The notes below the pieces were generated by a model. That model did not search any database. It had not been told where the DNA came from and was given only the letters and a program-made list of their open reading frames with translations. Of a DNA stretch of 44,326 bases, positions 31,910 through 40,658 are shown piece by piece. Within the stretch, counting starts at the first letter, position 1. Each line of letters begins with the position of its first letter. Made by a program: the position numbers and the translations under genes. Origin of the DNA: Actinomycetota bacterium (GTDB taxonomy: Bacteria > Actinomycetota > Geothermincolia > Geothermincolales > RBG-13-55-18); contig QZKE01000003.1 in assembly GCA_003598015.1 (NCBI GenBank), positions 1 through 44,326 of the forward strand. The letters run 5' to 3'.

Positions 31910-34426
31910 TTACAGCAGCGTTACGGGATCGACGTCCACCGCCATGGAGATGTCCTCACGTGCGATCTGTGCCCCGCGGCAATAGGAGTTGCGGAAAGAC
32001 TCGTAGGCGGTGAGCGACTCCGCGAGCTTCTCCGCGATACCCTCCAGCCGTGAGGTCTTGATGGTGAGATGGTAGCGGTACTTGCCTTTCAGGCGCGATA
32101 GCGGGGCGGGGGCGGGTCCCAGTACCTCGCCCTCACCGGGCACCAGGGCGGGCCGCAGTATTTCCCCGAGACCGTGGGCCGCGGCAAGCGCATGTTCCTC
32201 GACGGAGGACGTTATCACCAGGTTGACCAGGCGGCAGAAAGGGGGGTAGAAGGCATCGCGCCGGAAGGCCGCCTCCTGGCGGTAGAAGGAACGGGCATCG
32301 CCGCGCACGGCGGCCTCTATGGCGTAATGCTCGGGGTTGTAAGTCTGCACGAGGACCTTTCCGGGCCGGCTTCCGCGCCCCGCTCTTCCGCTTACCTGGG
32401 TGAGTAGCTGAAAAGTCCGCTCACCGGCCCGGAAATCGGGAAGCCCCAGGGATGTGTCGGCGCTGATCACTCCGACCAGGGTGACGTTGGGGATATCCAG
32501 TCCCTTGGCGATCATCTGCGTACCCAGCAGCACCTGGGCCCGCCCCGACTTGAACTCTTCCAACATGTCCCAGTGCGCGTGCTTGCGCCGCGTGGTATCG
32601 GCATCCATGCGGATGCAGCGCAGGGGCGGGAGTAAGCGGCGCAGTTCCTCTTCCACCCGCTCCGTACCCGTGCCCGCATAGCGGTGCACCTGGTTTCCAC
32701 ACTGCGGGCAGACGAAGGGAGGCTGTAGTGCCCAGTTGCAATGGTGGCACAGGAGATACTGTTCGCGTGCATGATAGCAAAGGCTCACCGAGCAGTTGCG
32801 GCACTGGAAGATATGGCCGCAGGCATGACACTGCATAAAGCGGGCAAAACCGCGCCGGTTGAGAAAGAGGATGGCCTGCCCGCCCGCTCTGTACGTCTTC
32901 CCCAGGGCGTTCACCAGCTGCGGTGAGAGGATGGTGCGCATCCCGGGATCCTTCAGTTCGCGCATATCCACCACCTCCACATCGGGAAGGGGCCGGTCGT
33001 CTACGCGCCGTTTCAACTCGAGGTGGATGAGATCCCCGCGCTCGCATGCGTATCGGCTTTCCAGGCGCGGGGTGGCGCTTCCCAGCACCAGGACCGCGCC
33101 GCTCAACTGTGCCCGCCTGGCGGCAACGTCGCGTGCATCATAGCGGGGGGCGGAACCCTCTTTATAAGTGGTCTCATGTTCTTCGTCTATCACGATGAGT
33201 CCCAGGTCCGCGAGGGGAGCGAAGAGAGCGGAACGGGCGCCGATGACCACCTTGTACCTGCCCTCCCGGATACCCCTCCACTGGTCGTAGCGCTCGCCCA
33301 GGCCCAGGCGGGAATGGAGCACCGCCACAATCTCGCCCAGGCGGCCCTTGAATCGCTGCACCATCTGGGGGGTGAGGGCGATCTCCGGGACCAGGACCAG
33401 GGCAGTGCGGCCGCGCCGCAGGGCGTATTCGATGGCGTGGAGGTATACCTCGGTCTTGCCGCTGCCCGTTATTCCGTGCAGGAGAAAGGCCTCGCCGGTG
33501 TCCGTGTCCATACCCCTGGTGATGGATTCCAGGGCGGCCCGCTGTTCGCTATTGAGCTCGTGTGGCTCTATGGCTGGAAAGGAGCGTGTCGCGAAGGGAT
33601 CCCGCAGCCTGTCTTCCCGCCGTATGCGCAAAAGGCCCGCCTCCAGCGCGCCGTTGAGCGCGGAGCTGGAGGTCCTGGTGAGGTGGTGCAGCTCGGGGAC
33701 GGTCATACTGCCACCGTGGCCGCGCAACGCCTGCAGGAGGCGCCGGCGTGCCGGGGATCGCATCTCGAGCTGCGTGTCTTCCAGGGCCTCCCGCCCCGCT
33801 GCGGTCAACTCGGCTATGCGCACCTTGACCCGTGATGCCCTGGGCCGGGGCATGATGAAACGGCGCTCGATCCAACCACCATCCTCGAGGGCTTTCAGTG
33901 TCGCTGAGGATACCTTGCCCGCCGCAGCGGATCTCACTTCGGACAGGGGTAACGATCCTCCCGCGGCCGCCAGCGCTTCCACCACGTCGCGCTGGCGGAC
34001 GGCGCGAGTGGAGATGCTGCCCAGGGCTTGCTCCGCCCCGACCCGCAGGGAGATCAACTCCACCACGCGGCGGGCGCGGCCCGGGGGTACCACCAGGCGA
34101 AACGTCTGGGAGAGGGAAGTGAGATAACGGCCCGCCATCCATTCGCACAAACGCACCATCGCGGGGTCGAAGACCGGGGGCTCTTCTATGACACCCTCGA
34201 TGTTGCGGATGCGCGGCAGATCCGGGGGATCGCAGAACGTAAGGACGTAACCCACCTGCATGGTGTTGGCCAGGGGCACCAGCACTACGCATCCCGTCTC
34301 TACCTTGCCTGCGAGTTCGGGGGGGATTCCATAGGTGAAAGGACGATCCAGCTGTCGGGCGGGCGCGTCGATGACGACGTTGACGAAGGCTTCCGCCCTC
34401 TGCGTGCTTTCCAGTAGGTCGGGCAT
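31910..34426 (-). CDS. priA: Primosomal replication factor PriA (DNA helicase)
   Basis: An 838-residue helicase that restarts stalled replication forks. It has the N-terminal DNA-binding domain, a Walker A motif GITGSGKTE with K324, a DEEH box near residue 420, and the PriA zinc region (CHACGHIFQCRNCSVSLC followed by CHHC and CPQC). Actinomycetal PriA often lacks an intact helicase motif, but here both Walker motifs look intact. I choose the ATG at 34426: the frame is open 42 codons further, but a TATAAT ends six bases before this ATG, suggesting a leaderless transcript. Downstream of the prepilin-peptidase gene, on the same strand. Confidence 0.95.
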   Translation of the reverse strand: MPDLLESTQRAEAFVNVVIDAPARQLDRPFTYGIPPELAGKVETGCVVLVPLANTMQVGYVLTFCDPPDLPRIRNIEGVIEEPPVFDPAMVRLCEWMAGRYLTSLSQTFRLVVPPGRARRVVELISLRVGAEQALGSISTRAVRQRDVVEALAAAGGSLPLSEVRSAAAGKVSSATLKALEDGGWIERRFIMPRPRASRVKVRIAELTAAGREALEDTQLEMRSPARRRLLQALRGHGGSMTVPELHHLTRTSSSALNGALEAGLLRIRREDRLRDPFATRSFPAIEPHELNSEQRAALESITRGMDTDTGEAFLLHGITGSGKTEVYLHAIEYALRRGRTALVLVPEIALTPQMVQRFKGRLGEIVAVLHSRLGLGERYDQWRGIREGRYKVVIGARSALFAPLADLGLIVIDEEHETTYKEGSAPRYDARDVAARRAQLSGAVLVLGSATPRLESRYACERGDLIHLELKRRVDDRPLPDVEVVDMRELKDPGMRTILSPQLVNALGKTYRAGGQAILFLNRRGFARFMQCHACGHIFQCRNCSVSLCYHAREQYLLCHHCNWALQPPFVCPQCGNQVHRYAGTGTERVEEELRRLLPPLRCIRMDADTTRRKHAHWDMLEEFKSGRAQVLLGTQMIAKGLDIPNVTLVGVISADTSLGLPDFRAGERTFQLLTQVSGRAGRGSRPGKVLVQTYNPEHYAIEAAVRGDARSFYRQEAAFRRDAFYPPFCRLVNLVITSSVEEHALAAAHGLGEILRPALVPGEGEVLGPAPAPLSRLKGKYRYHLTIKTSRLEGIAEKLAESLTAYESFRNSYCRGAQIAREDISMAVDVDPVTLL

Positions 34427-34432
34427 GAGTCC

Positions 34433-34438
34433 ATTATA
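34433..34438 (-). promoter_or_regulatory. -10 element for leaderless priA
   Basis: A perfect TATAAT on the minus strand, six bases before the priA ATG. Transcription should start at or within a base or two of the ATG. No strong -35. Confidence 0.5.
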
Positions 34439-34463
34439 GTCAAGGGGTATGACCGAATCCTTC

Positions 34464-34937
34464 CTACAGAAAAAGGGCGGAGAGGGAAGCGGCGAGGGAG
34501 AGGATACCCGCATAGGGCAGGGTCCAGGCGGGTTCCCCCGCCCGCTCTCCATGGCTGCGCAATCGTCTCAGCACCAGAAGGAAGACGGCGGCGAGGCCGC
34601 CCGCCGCCGTCCCGAACATGAAGGAGATCCACAGGAGGCCGGGTCCGGCTGCCAGCCCGATCACGGCCAGCGATTTCACATCGCCGCCCCCCACCATACG
34701 CAGGAGAAAGGCGGGGAACAGGAGCAGGAATCCCAGGGCCATGCCGGAGAGGCCCATGCGCAGTGAGCCCCAACCCCCGGCTGCGGCCAGGGTGAGACCA
34801 CCCGCCATCGCGGCCATGATGAGTCGGTTCGGCACCTTGCGGTAGCGGAGGTCGCTGTAACCCGCCGCCGCCGTAAAGAGCCACAGGAAGATCAGCTTCG
34901 CCGTCCACATCAGCCCCAGCCTCCATAGGTGTTCCAC
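34464..34937 (-). CDS. Prepilin peptidase (A24 family, TadV/CpaA-like)
   Basis: A 157-residue membrane protease with about five helices. The two catalytic aspartates lie in SDLRYRKVPN near residue 29 and in GGGDVKSL near residue 85, the standard A24 motifs. It lacks the methylase domain of PilD, as in the TadV/CpaA type. It should cut the Flp prepilin encoded 10 bases upstream. The start is a GTG without a strong site, consistent with coupling to flp. Confidence 0.9.
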   Translation of the reverse strand: MEHLWRLGLMWTAKLIFLWLFTAAAGYSDLRYRKVPNRLIMAAMAGGLTLAAAGGWGSLRMGLSGMALGFLLLFPAFLLRMVGGGDVKSLAVIGLAAGPGLLWISFMFGTAAGGLAAVFLLVLRRLRSHGERAGEPAWTLPYAGILSLAASLSALFL

Positions 34938-34947
34938 TTGGCGATCT

Positions 34948-35127
34948 CTATCCCAGGGCCCCCATGAGCTGCTGGAATATCTTGTTAAAGAAGCTCTTGA
35001 TGACGTCGGTTCCGCCCGCCCAGGCGATAAGTGCCCCGGCGACCGCCGCGGCGCCCAGGATGACCAGGGCGTATTCAGCGGTCGTCTGCGCGTCGTCGTC
35101 GTCGATGATCTCCAGGGGTTGGCGCAT
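34948..35127 (-). CDS. flp: Flp/TadE-type pilin (DUF4244-like)
   Basis: 59 residues. An acidic leader (EIIDDDDAQ) precedes the pilin motif TTAEYALVILGAAAVAG and one hydrophobic helix (about 21-41). It is the probable major subunit of the pilus. Most Flp pilins have Gly before the cut; here the region is DDDDAQTTAEY with no Gly, so the cut site is unusual. The ATG at 35127 is preferred because AGGAGG lies eight bases upstream; a GTG three codons earlier is also open. Confidence 0.85.
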   Translation of the reverse strand: MRQPLEIIDDDDAQTTAEYALVILGAAAVAGALIAWAGGTDVIKSFFNKIFQQLMGALG

Positions 35128-35151
35128 GTTCTTCACCTCCTCCGTACGCCT

Positions 35152-36003
35152 CTAAAGGGTATGGCCAAGGATCATGCCGCCCACCGTCAGCAACAGGAAA
35201 GATGGCAGGATAAGGAACACGAGGGGCAGCAGTATGAGCACCGAGACACGGGATGCACGCACGCGGTCCTTCTCCCTGCGGGCGTTTGCCAGCTCTACCG
35301 CCAGTTCCTCCAGGGTGTCCGCCACCGGAGCGCCGAACTCCTCCGCTCTGAGCAGGGTGCGGCTGAAACGGCGTATCTCCCGGCAGGGATGATCCGCGGC
35401 ATGGCGCAGGGCGGTCGCCGCGCTCTCCCCGAGCAGCACGGGCTCGAGCACCCTCTCCATCACCTCGCGGGAGACAGGGTGGCTGCAGGCACCGGCGGAA
35501 TGGCGCAGGGCTTGAAAGAGGCTCTCTCCCGAGAAACACAGCACGGCCATGAGGTCCACCACCTCGGGAAGATCCGCGGCGACCCTCTCCCAGCGGCGGC
35601 TGCTCTTCCGCTTCAGAGCCATGACGGGCGCCCGGTAACCGGCCGCGAAGAAGAGCGGCGTGAGGAGCAGTCCTGCCAGGCCGAGGGGAATGGCGAGAAC
35701 GCTGAGCGCCAACCCCGCGACGATGCGCAGGCCCTGCAGGTACTGGGGGGTCCAGGCGGAGCCCGACGTTTCGAGCAACCCGCATACCTCTGCGGCGGGG
35801 CGGGGGGAGAATGCGCGCCCCAAGCGGGCAACCCCGGCTCTATAGGCCGGGAAATGGCGGAAGCGCGTCCCGGGATCGCCCTTGTCGGCCGCTTTCAGGC
35901 CCGCCACGGCCATGGCGGCGTCGCGCCGCGCGCCGCGCCGCGCGAAATGAAATACGAGGGATGCCACGGCAATGGCCGTAAGAACTGCTGCGGCGAGGTC
36001 CAT
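35152..36003 (-). CDS. tadC: Tad pilus inner-membrane protein TadC
   Basis: A 283-residue protein of the type II secretion F family. It has an N-terminal anchor, the cytoplasmic F domain (LPEVVDLMAVLCFSGESLFQALRH, centre near 140) and two C-terminal helices ending VGGMILG. With TadB it forms the membrane platform of the pilus motor. Its ATG directly abuts the tadB stop codon, and GGAGGT lies within tadB. Confidence 0.9.
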   Translation of the reverse strand: MDLAAAVLTAIAVASLVFHFARRGARRDAAMAVAGLKAADKGDPGTRFRHFPAYRAGVARLGRAFSPRPAAEVCGLLETSGSAWTPQYLQGLRIVAGLALSVLAIPLGLAGLLLTPLFFAAGYRAPVMALKRKSSRRWERVAADLPEVVDLMAVLCFSGESLFQALRHSAGACSHPVSREVMERVLEPVLLGESAATALRHAADHPCREIRRFSRTLLRAEEFGAPVADTLEELAVELANARREKDRVRASRVSVLILLPLVFLILPSFLLLTVGGMILGHTL

Positions 36004-36858
36004 CTATACCTCCGTGTTTACCATCCTGCGAATGAGAAAAAAGCCCGCGGCGTTGAGGGTGATCGCCGCGATGATGATGAGGTTTCCCGTGGCCGTGGCG
36101 AAGAGAGGACGCAACGAACGCGGATTGAGTGCTGCCTGCAGGAGCAGGAAGACCGCGGGAAGGGAGGAGACCAGGTAACCGGAAGCGCGGCTCTGGGAAG
36201 TAAGAATACGCGCCTCACGCCTCACCTCCATTCCGCCCGCCACGCGTCTGCGCAAGCGTTCCAGTATGCGCGGGAGGTCCCCTCCCTTGCCGTGCAATAG
36301 CCCCAGAACGGTGAAGGTCAGGCGCAGTGAGGGCGAAGCGGAATACCCGGCCGCCCTGGCCAGCGATTCCTCCAGGCCACCTCCCATACGCACATCCTTC
36401 AGCACCTCGAGTACATCCTCTCCGAGCTCGTCGCCGACGTCCTCCAGGCTCACCTCCAGGGATTGCCGTAGGGAGAGGCCGGAGCGCAGGGACTGGCTGA
36501 GGGAGTCTATGAGCTCGAGGACCTGCTCTTCTTTTCTGGCCCGGGCTTTACCGCGACGCTGCTTCTGCACGAAACCCCGCACGAGTGCATACGCGGGCCA
36601 GGTGGCGGCAGCGAGGATAGGGTTGCGCGTGAAAGCGAAGACCGCCAGCACCATGGCGGAGGAGAACAGGCGGTGCCGCATGCGAGACGGTTGAGCGCTC
36701 GCTCGCTTCCGCAAGGCAAGCAGACGAGGGAGGAGCCCGCGCGAAGCGGTGTTGTCCAGCAGAGAGCGCGCCCTTTCCCGCCTCCTTGCGGCGCCGCGAA
36801 GATACAGCGCGGTCAGGCTCATGACGAGAAGCGTCGCGAAGGCCAGGAAGGGCAGCAT
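36004..36858 (-). CDS. tadB: Tad pilus inner-membrane protein TadB
   Basis: A 284-residue type II secretion F-family protein: N-terminal helix, a second hydrophobic pair near 70-90, an F domain with LIDSLSQSLRSGLSLRQSLE near residue 120, and C-terminal helices. It partners TadC. Its start overlaps the tadA stop by one base (TGATG), so the two are coupled. Confidence 0.9.
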   Translation of the reverse strand: MLPFLAFATLLVMSLTALYLRGAARRRERARSLLDNTASRGLLPRLLALRKRASAQPSRMRHRLFSSAMVLAVFAFTRNPILAAATWPAYALVRGFVQKQRRGKARARKEEQVLELIDSLSQSLRSGLSLRQSLEVSLEDVGDELGEDVLEVLKDVRMGGGLEESLARAAGYSASPSLRLTFTVLGLLHGKGGDLPRILERLRRRVAGGMEVRREARILTSQSRASGYLVSSLPAVFLLLQAALNPRSLRPLFATATGNLIIIAAITLNAAGFFLIRRMVNTEV

Positions 36859-38105
36859 CAGCGGGGGAACGAGCTCGAGACCTCGCCCCTCACCTCCCTC
36901 CCGGGCGGATTCCAGCCGGCACGGGATGCCACGAGTTGTATGCGCGAGAGCTCTTCGCCGGGAGGGGCCGGCTTAGCGTAGGGGGCTGGTACGAGGTGCA
37001 GCCTGCCCGCGTGGCTGCGATCCATCACCGCGATCTCGCTCACGCGCCTTTCGCCCGATGCCCCACGCTCCATATGTGCCATGACGTCGACTGCCTGCGC
37101 GATCTGCTCTCTCAGCGCCTGCGAGGGCAGACCGACGCCGGCGGTTAGCGCCATGGTCTCCAGCCGGGACAGGGCGTCAAAAGGGGAATTGGCGTGTACC
37201 GTGGTCATGGAGCCACGGTGGCCCGTGTTCAAGGCCTGCAGGAGATCCAGCGCCTCCGGCCCCCTCACCTCGCCGATGATTATGCGGTCCGGACGCATCC
37301 TCAGGGCGTTGCGCAGCAGATCCCTCAACGATACCTCGCCCCTTCCCTCCAGGTTGGGGGGGCGGGTCTCGAGGGGGACGATGTGCGGCTGTTGCAGGCG
37401 CAGCTCCGCGGCATCCTCAAGGGTGATGATGCGCTCGTCCTCGCCTATACAGGATGAGAGGGCGTTGAGGAGCGTGGTCTTGCCCGTACCCGCTCCCCCC
37501 GAGATGATCAGGTTCTTTTTCTCCCGTATCGCCCCAGCGAGGAATGCCGCCTGCTCGACTGCGAGCGTTCCGGAGCGGACGAGTTCCTCGACGGAGTAAG
37601 GGCGGCGGCGGAACTTGCGGATGGTAAGCACGGGCCCGAGGACGGACAGGGGTGGCAGGATGACGTTCACCCGGGATCCATCGGGGAGCCTGGCATCGAC
37701 GTAAGGAGATGCCTCGTCCACGTGCAGTCCCAGGGGTGCGATGATACGGTCTATGATACGGTATATCTCTTCGTCGCCCGCGATGAAGATATCGCAGGGG
37801 TGGATGTGCCCGCCTTTCTCTACGTAGACATGGCCCGGGCCGTTTACCATTATCTCCGTGACCTCCTCGTCGCGCACCAGTGATTCGAGGGGGCCGAGGC
37901 CCAGGATCTCGTCCAGCAGCCTCTCCAGCAGGCGCTGCATCTCCGCCGGGTCGAGAACCAGGCCTTCTTCCCAGGCCACCTCCCGTGCGGTGCGCAGCAG
38001 CACCTTCCTCCTATCGCCACATTCGCAACCGTATGAGAGGACGAAATCCTCGCCCGGGAGCCTCTCTCGCACCTTTTCTTTGAGCCTCGCATAGATGTCC
38101 CGCAA
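36858..38105 (-). CDS. tadA: Tad pilus assembly ATPase TadA (CpaF-like)
   Basis: A 415-residue secretion ATPase that powers pilin assembly. Walker A is GGAGTGKTTLLNAL with K209; the Asp box VRGPEALDLLQALNTGH and the His box STTVHAN-like MTTVHAN follow. The N-terminal domain carries EVTEIMVNGPGHVYVE, usual for CpaF. A GGAGGT site precedes the TTG start. It begins 13 bases after tadZ. Confidence 0.95.
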   Translation of the reverse strand: MRDIYARLKEKVRERLPGEDFVLSYGCECGDRRKVLLRTAREVAWEEGLVLDPAEMQRLLERLLDEILGLGPLESLVRDEEVTEIMVNGPGHVYVEKGGHIHPCDIFIAGDEEIYRIIDRIIAPLGLHVDEASPYVDARLPDGSRVNVILPPLSVLGPVLTIRKFRRRPYSVEELVRSGTLAVEQAAFLAGAIREKKNLIISGGAGTGKTTLLNALSSCIGEDERIITLEDAAELRLQQPHIVPLETRPPNLEGRGEVSLRDLLRNALRMRPDRIIIGEVRGPEALDLLQALNTGHRGSMTTVHANSPFDALSRLETMALTAGVGLPSQALREQIAQAVDVMAHMERGASGERRVSEIAVMDRSHAGRLHLVPAPYAKPAPPGEELSRIQLVASRAGWNPPGREVRGEVSSSFPR

Positions 38106-38118
38106 GTTGTACCTCCGG

Positions 38119-39357
38119 CTACGTTGTAGCGATAGAGCGCCCTCTCAGCCTCCTGAACAGCTGCGTGGTGGGCGTTTTTACTGCCGTATCGCCGCCGCAG
38201 CCGAACACGGCTGCCATGGCGGCCACCGCCTTTCCCAGGGGGGAGTCGCCGCAGGGCAGTTCGCCCAGCTCGGCGAAGTCGAGCCCGGAGCGCGTGTCGT
38301 CGGGAAGCGCGGCGAGCAGGTCCATCCCCACCGCCCGCGCCAGTTCACCCGGGCTCAAGGCATGATGCGGACCGCAGCGGTTGACCACCAGGTGCAGGTG
38401 GTCCTGGTCGAGGCCCGTGCGGCGCAGAAACGCGGCGGTGCTGCGGGCACAGGTAGCGCTCAAGGTATCCGGGAGGGAAACCAGCAACACCGTGGGATTA
38501 TGGCGTAACAGGGGAATGAATTCCCGGCGCAGGGAAGCCGGGAAGTCCTGGACGACAACGTCGAAAAGGAAGAGCAGGTTGCGCATGAGCGATTCGGGCA
38601 AGCGTGCCTCCACGGTAGCCCCGCCGTCGTTTTCGCGCCCATAGGGGAGAAGGTGAAATCCCGCCGCATGTCGATGGACGGAAACCTTGATAAGATCCCA
38701 GGATATCTCTTCCGCCAGGGGGAAGAGGTCCAGGAGGGCCTTTCCTCCGCCGTGGGGTTTGAGGTAGAGGAGCTGGGAGAGGACGTGGTCCATCTCCATG
38801 AGGAGCACGCGGCGCCCGGACGACGACATCGCCGCGGCGAGGGCGCATGTCAGCAGGGTATTCCCCACCCCACCCTTGCTTCCCATGACGGTATAGAGGC
38901 CGGATCTCTCCTTTTGCCCCCCTGCGCGCTTGAGTTCGTGGGCGCACCCGGTCTCTCCGCCGCAGTGTGTCTCCATCCTGTCTCTGATCACCTGGAAGAG
39001 GTCGCCGCCTCCCTGCGCATCCGCCGCGATCAATCCCCCGAGCCGCAAGGGCAGGCGCAGCATGCCCGCCAGCTCGACCTCGTCCCAGTGCATGCCGGGA
39101 TGGGTGATGAGGAACGATACTGGCGCGCTCAGCCTGCCGGCCTGCCCGGGCTCCAGGCTTGACGGGTCCAACTCCTCGAGCAGGAGGGGGGATATCACGA
39201 GGGCCGCGGGGCGAAAGCGCTCGAGCAGGCGGAAGAGATCCGGGATGGACCGTGCGATACCGCACAGATCGAGGAAGGGATGATCGTCGATGGAGGCGAT
39301 GATCTCCGATGCCATCTCTCCGCTGGTGAAAGCTACGGCGACCGATATTATTTCCAT
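38119..39357 (-). CDS. tadZ: TadZ/CpaE-like pilus localisation ATPase, atypical Walker A
   Basis: 412 residues: an N-terminal receiver-like domain (1-125) and a C-terminal MinD/ParA-type ATPase. The nucleotide loop is SKGGVGNTLL, with K161 but Asn166 where MinD has the second lysine (KGGVGKT). TadZ proteins are known to carry altered Walker A motifs and place the pilus at the cell pole. A later D-x-P motif (VVQDFPASL) fits Walker B. First gene of the tad operon, behind AGGAGGT and a good promoter. Confidence 0.85.
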   Translation of the reverse strand: MEIISVAVAFTSGEMASEIIASIDDHPFLDLCGIARSIPDLFRLLERFRPAALVISPLLLEELDPSSLEPGQAGRLSAPVSFLITHPGMHWDEVELAGMLRLPLRLGGLIAADAQGGGDLFQVIRDRMETHCGGETGCAHELKRAGGQKERSGLYTVMGSKGGVGNTLLTCALAAAMSSSGRRVLLMEMDHVLSQLLYLKPHGGGKALLDLFPLAEEISWDLIKVSVHRHAAGFHLLPYGRENDGGATVEARLPESLMRNLLFLFDVVVQDFPASLRREFIPLLRHNPTVLLVSLPDTLSATCARSTAAFLRRTGLDQDHLHLVVNRCGPHHALSPGELARAVGMDLLAALPDDTRSGLDFAELGELPCGDSPLGKAVAAMAAVFGCGGDTAVKTPTTQLFRRLRGRSIATT

Positions 39358-39384
39358 ACAACCTCCTAATATACTAACATAACT

Positions 39385-39413
39385 ATAATAATAAAGTTAT
39401 AGAACATAGTCAA
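39385..39413 (-). promoter_or_regulatory. sigma-70-type promoter of the tad operon
   Basis: TTGACT (39408-39413) and TATTAT (39385-39390) on the minus strand, spaced by 17 bases. The predicted start is about 20 bases before the tadZ ATG, with AGGAGGT between. This is the best promoter match that I see in the window. Confidence 0.7.
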
Positions 39414-39472
39414 CAGGTAATCGTGCTTCAAGCGGAGGGGGTGGAACCCGCGGCGGCATGTGAGCGTCTGGT

Positions 39473-39500
39473 TTGAAAAAGAACGCTTTACTGTGATAAA
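39473..39500 (+). promoter_or_regulatory. Candidate promoter for the LppX-like lipoprotein
   Basis: TTGAAA (39473-39478), a 16-base spacer and GATAAA (39495-39500), divergent from the tad promoter. A moderate match. Confidence 0.4.
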
Positions 39501-39538
39501 AAGAGGCGTAAAGCAGCAGAACACGTACGCTGAGAAGG

Positions 39539-40297
39539 ATGGATGATATCGCTATGTGGATACAAAGCGTAAGCCATAAGGCCGCCCTCACATCCGCCCT
39601 GTTCTGTTCCTCCCTCCTCCTGGCCATCGCCGTAGGATGCGGGGGCGGTGCACAGGAGGCCGACGTAGCGAGTGAGATGAGCATCGATGAACTGTGGGCG
39701 ATGGCACAGGAGGCCGACAGCGCCATCGAGTCCTGGCACATGGAGATAGCAAGTTACTACGAGAACACGCAGTACGGGAGCGGGCAGATACAGAGCATCA
39801 TAATCGATGTCGACGGCGAAGACCTCCACGAGCAGGATCTGCTCCTGGGGCAGGTATATTTCGAGTACATGCGCGTCGGAGACAAGCAGTACAACAGGGA
39901 TATGACCAACGGGACCTGGTCCGAAGCCCCGGCTGAACAGGACATCAACAACGCCTCCGAATACACTTCCCAGTTTCTGGAGTTACCCTCCCTGGCCGCC
40001 TCGCAGGAATACGTGGGCACCGAGACCATCGATGAAGAAGAAGTTGAGCATTTCCTCTTCACGCTCAGCTCCGAGGGTGTAAAGCAGATGTTCTCGACGC
40101 AGCCTTCCTTCGATTTCAGCCAGAACACGGGCGGTGAAGTAGACGTCTGGATAGACAGCGACGATTATTTCCTGGTCCGCTACGAACTGGTGATCCGCAA
40201 CGCGATCATCCCGGAGAAAATAGGCAACGGCGATATAAGGTTCGTCGTGAGCATCCGGGATATCAACGAGTCCATCGAGATCACGCCGCCTATTTGA
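39539..40297 (+). CDS. LppX/LprG-like lipoprotein
   Basis: 252 residues with an N-terminal lipoprotein signal and lipobox IAVGC near residue 34. The mature acidic domain of about 215 residues alternates strands and helices in the LolA/LppX pattern (for example EVDVWIDSDDYFLVRYELVI), a fold that carries lipids between membrane and cell wall. Function is inferred from the fold. The first ATG is used; a second ATG five codons in is also possible. The preceding region is shared with the tad promoter. Confidence 0.75.
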   Translation: MDDIAMWIQSVSHKAALTSALFCSSLLLAIAVGCGGGAQEADVASEMSIDELWAMAQEADSAIESWHMEIASYYENTQYGSGQIQSIIIDVDGEDLHEQDLLLGQVYFEYMRVGDKQYNRDMTNGTWSEAPAEQDINNASEYTSQFLELPSLAASQEYVGTETIDEEEVEHFLFTLSSEGVKQMFSTQPSFDFSQNTGGEVDVWIDSDDYFLVRYELVIRNAIIPEKIGNGDIRFVVSIRDINESIEITPPI

Positions 40298-40397
40298 GCG
40301 CAGGCCGTGCCTACGCCGGAATGCGCGGCCAGCGCGGAAAAAACCCGGCTTCCTACGCTTACAGGGCTTGATAAAGGGCTATCTTCTTTGTTTTACA

Positions 40398-40468
40398 GGG
40401 GCAACACGAAGAGCTGGCGATAACCGGGATGTTGTCCGGGGGCAACACGAAGAGCTGGCGATAACCGG
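40398..40468 (+). repeat. Tandem direct repeat, two copies of 30 bp at a 41-bp period
   Basis: Copies at 40398-40427 and 40439-40468 (ggggcaacacgaagagctgg..) are identical, separated by 11 bases. Two copies only, so not a CRISPR array. Confidence 0.85.
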
Positions 40469-40603
40469 CATGGATCCGCTCGTGGAGCAGGTGGAGCTCG
40501 AGATAAACCGCCTCTATCTCGGAGGGGATGAATAGGGTGGAAGCCGGGAACGCCCCCGGGCGCTCGCGGTTCCGGGCTGGCCGATGTGGGTTAATATTAT
40601 TAT

Positions 40604-40631
40604 TAGACAGGCCGACAGTAGATTATATGAT
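40604..40631 (+). promoter_or_regulatory. Promoter of the zinc-finger / STAS gene pair
   Basis: TAGACA (40604-40609), a 16-base spacer and TATGAT (40626-40631). Five of six matches in each hexamer. The predicted start is about 20 bases before the TTG, leaving room for the GGAGG site. Confidence 0.55.
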
Positions 40632-40658
40632 AAGTAACGAAGATACGGAGGTAAGTAC

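Larger units (their letters stand above)
40298..40658 (+). other. Gene-free stretch with tandem duplication and frame remnant
   Basis: The 361 bases between the lipoprotein and the zinc-finger gene. A 30-base sequence occurs at 40398-40427 and again, identical, at 40439-40468 (41-base period). In the second copy the frame Q-H-E-E-L-A-I-T-G runs on into MDPLVEQVELEINRLYLGG and a stop at 40533-40535. The period is not a multiple of three, so the duplication breaks this frame. It may be the decayed C-terminal end of a gene; no family is recognised. Confidence 0.5.

Noticed and set aside
31910..34552. priA with 42 extra N-terminal residues
   Set aside because: The extension is Pro/Ser-rich and lies before a TATAAT; family length and the leaderless pattern favour the ATG at 34426.
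40398..40468. Possible CRISPR array
   Set aside because: Only two direct copies, an 11-base gap and no cas genes; it is a tandem duplication.
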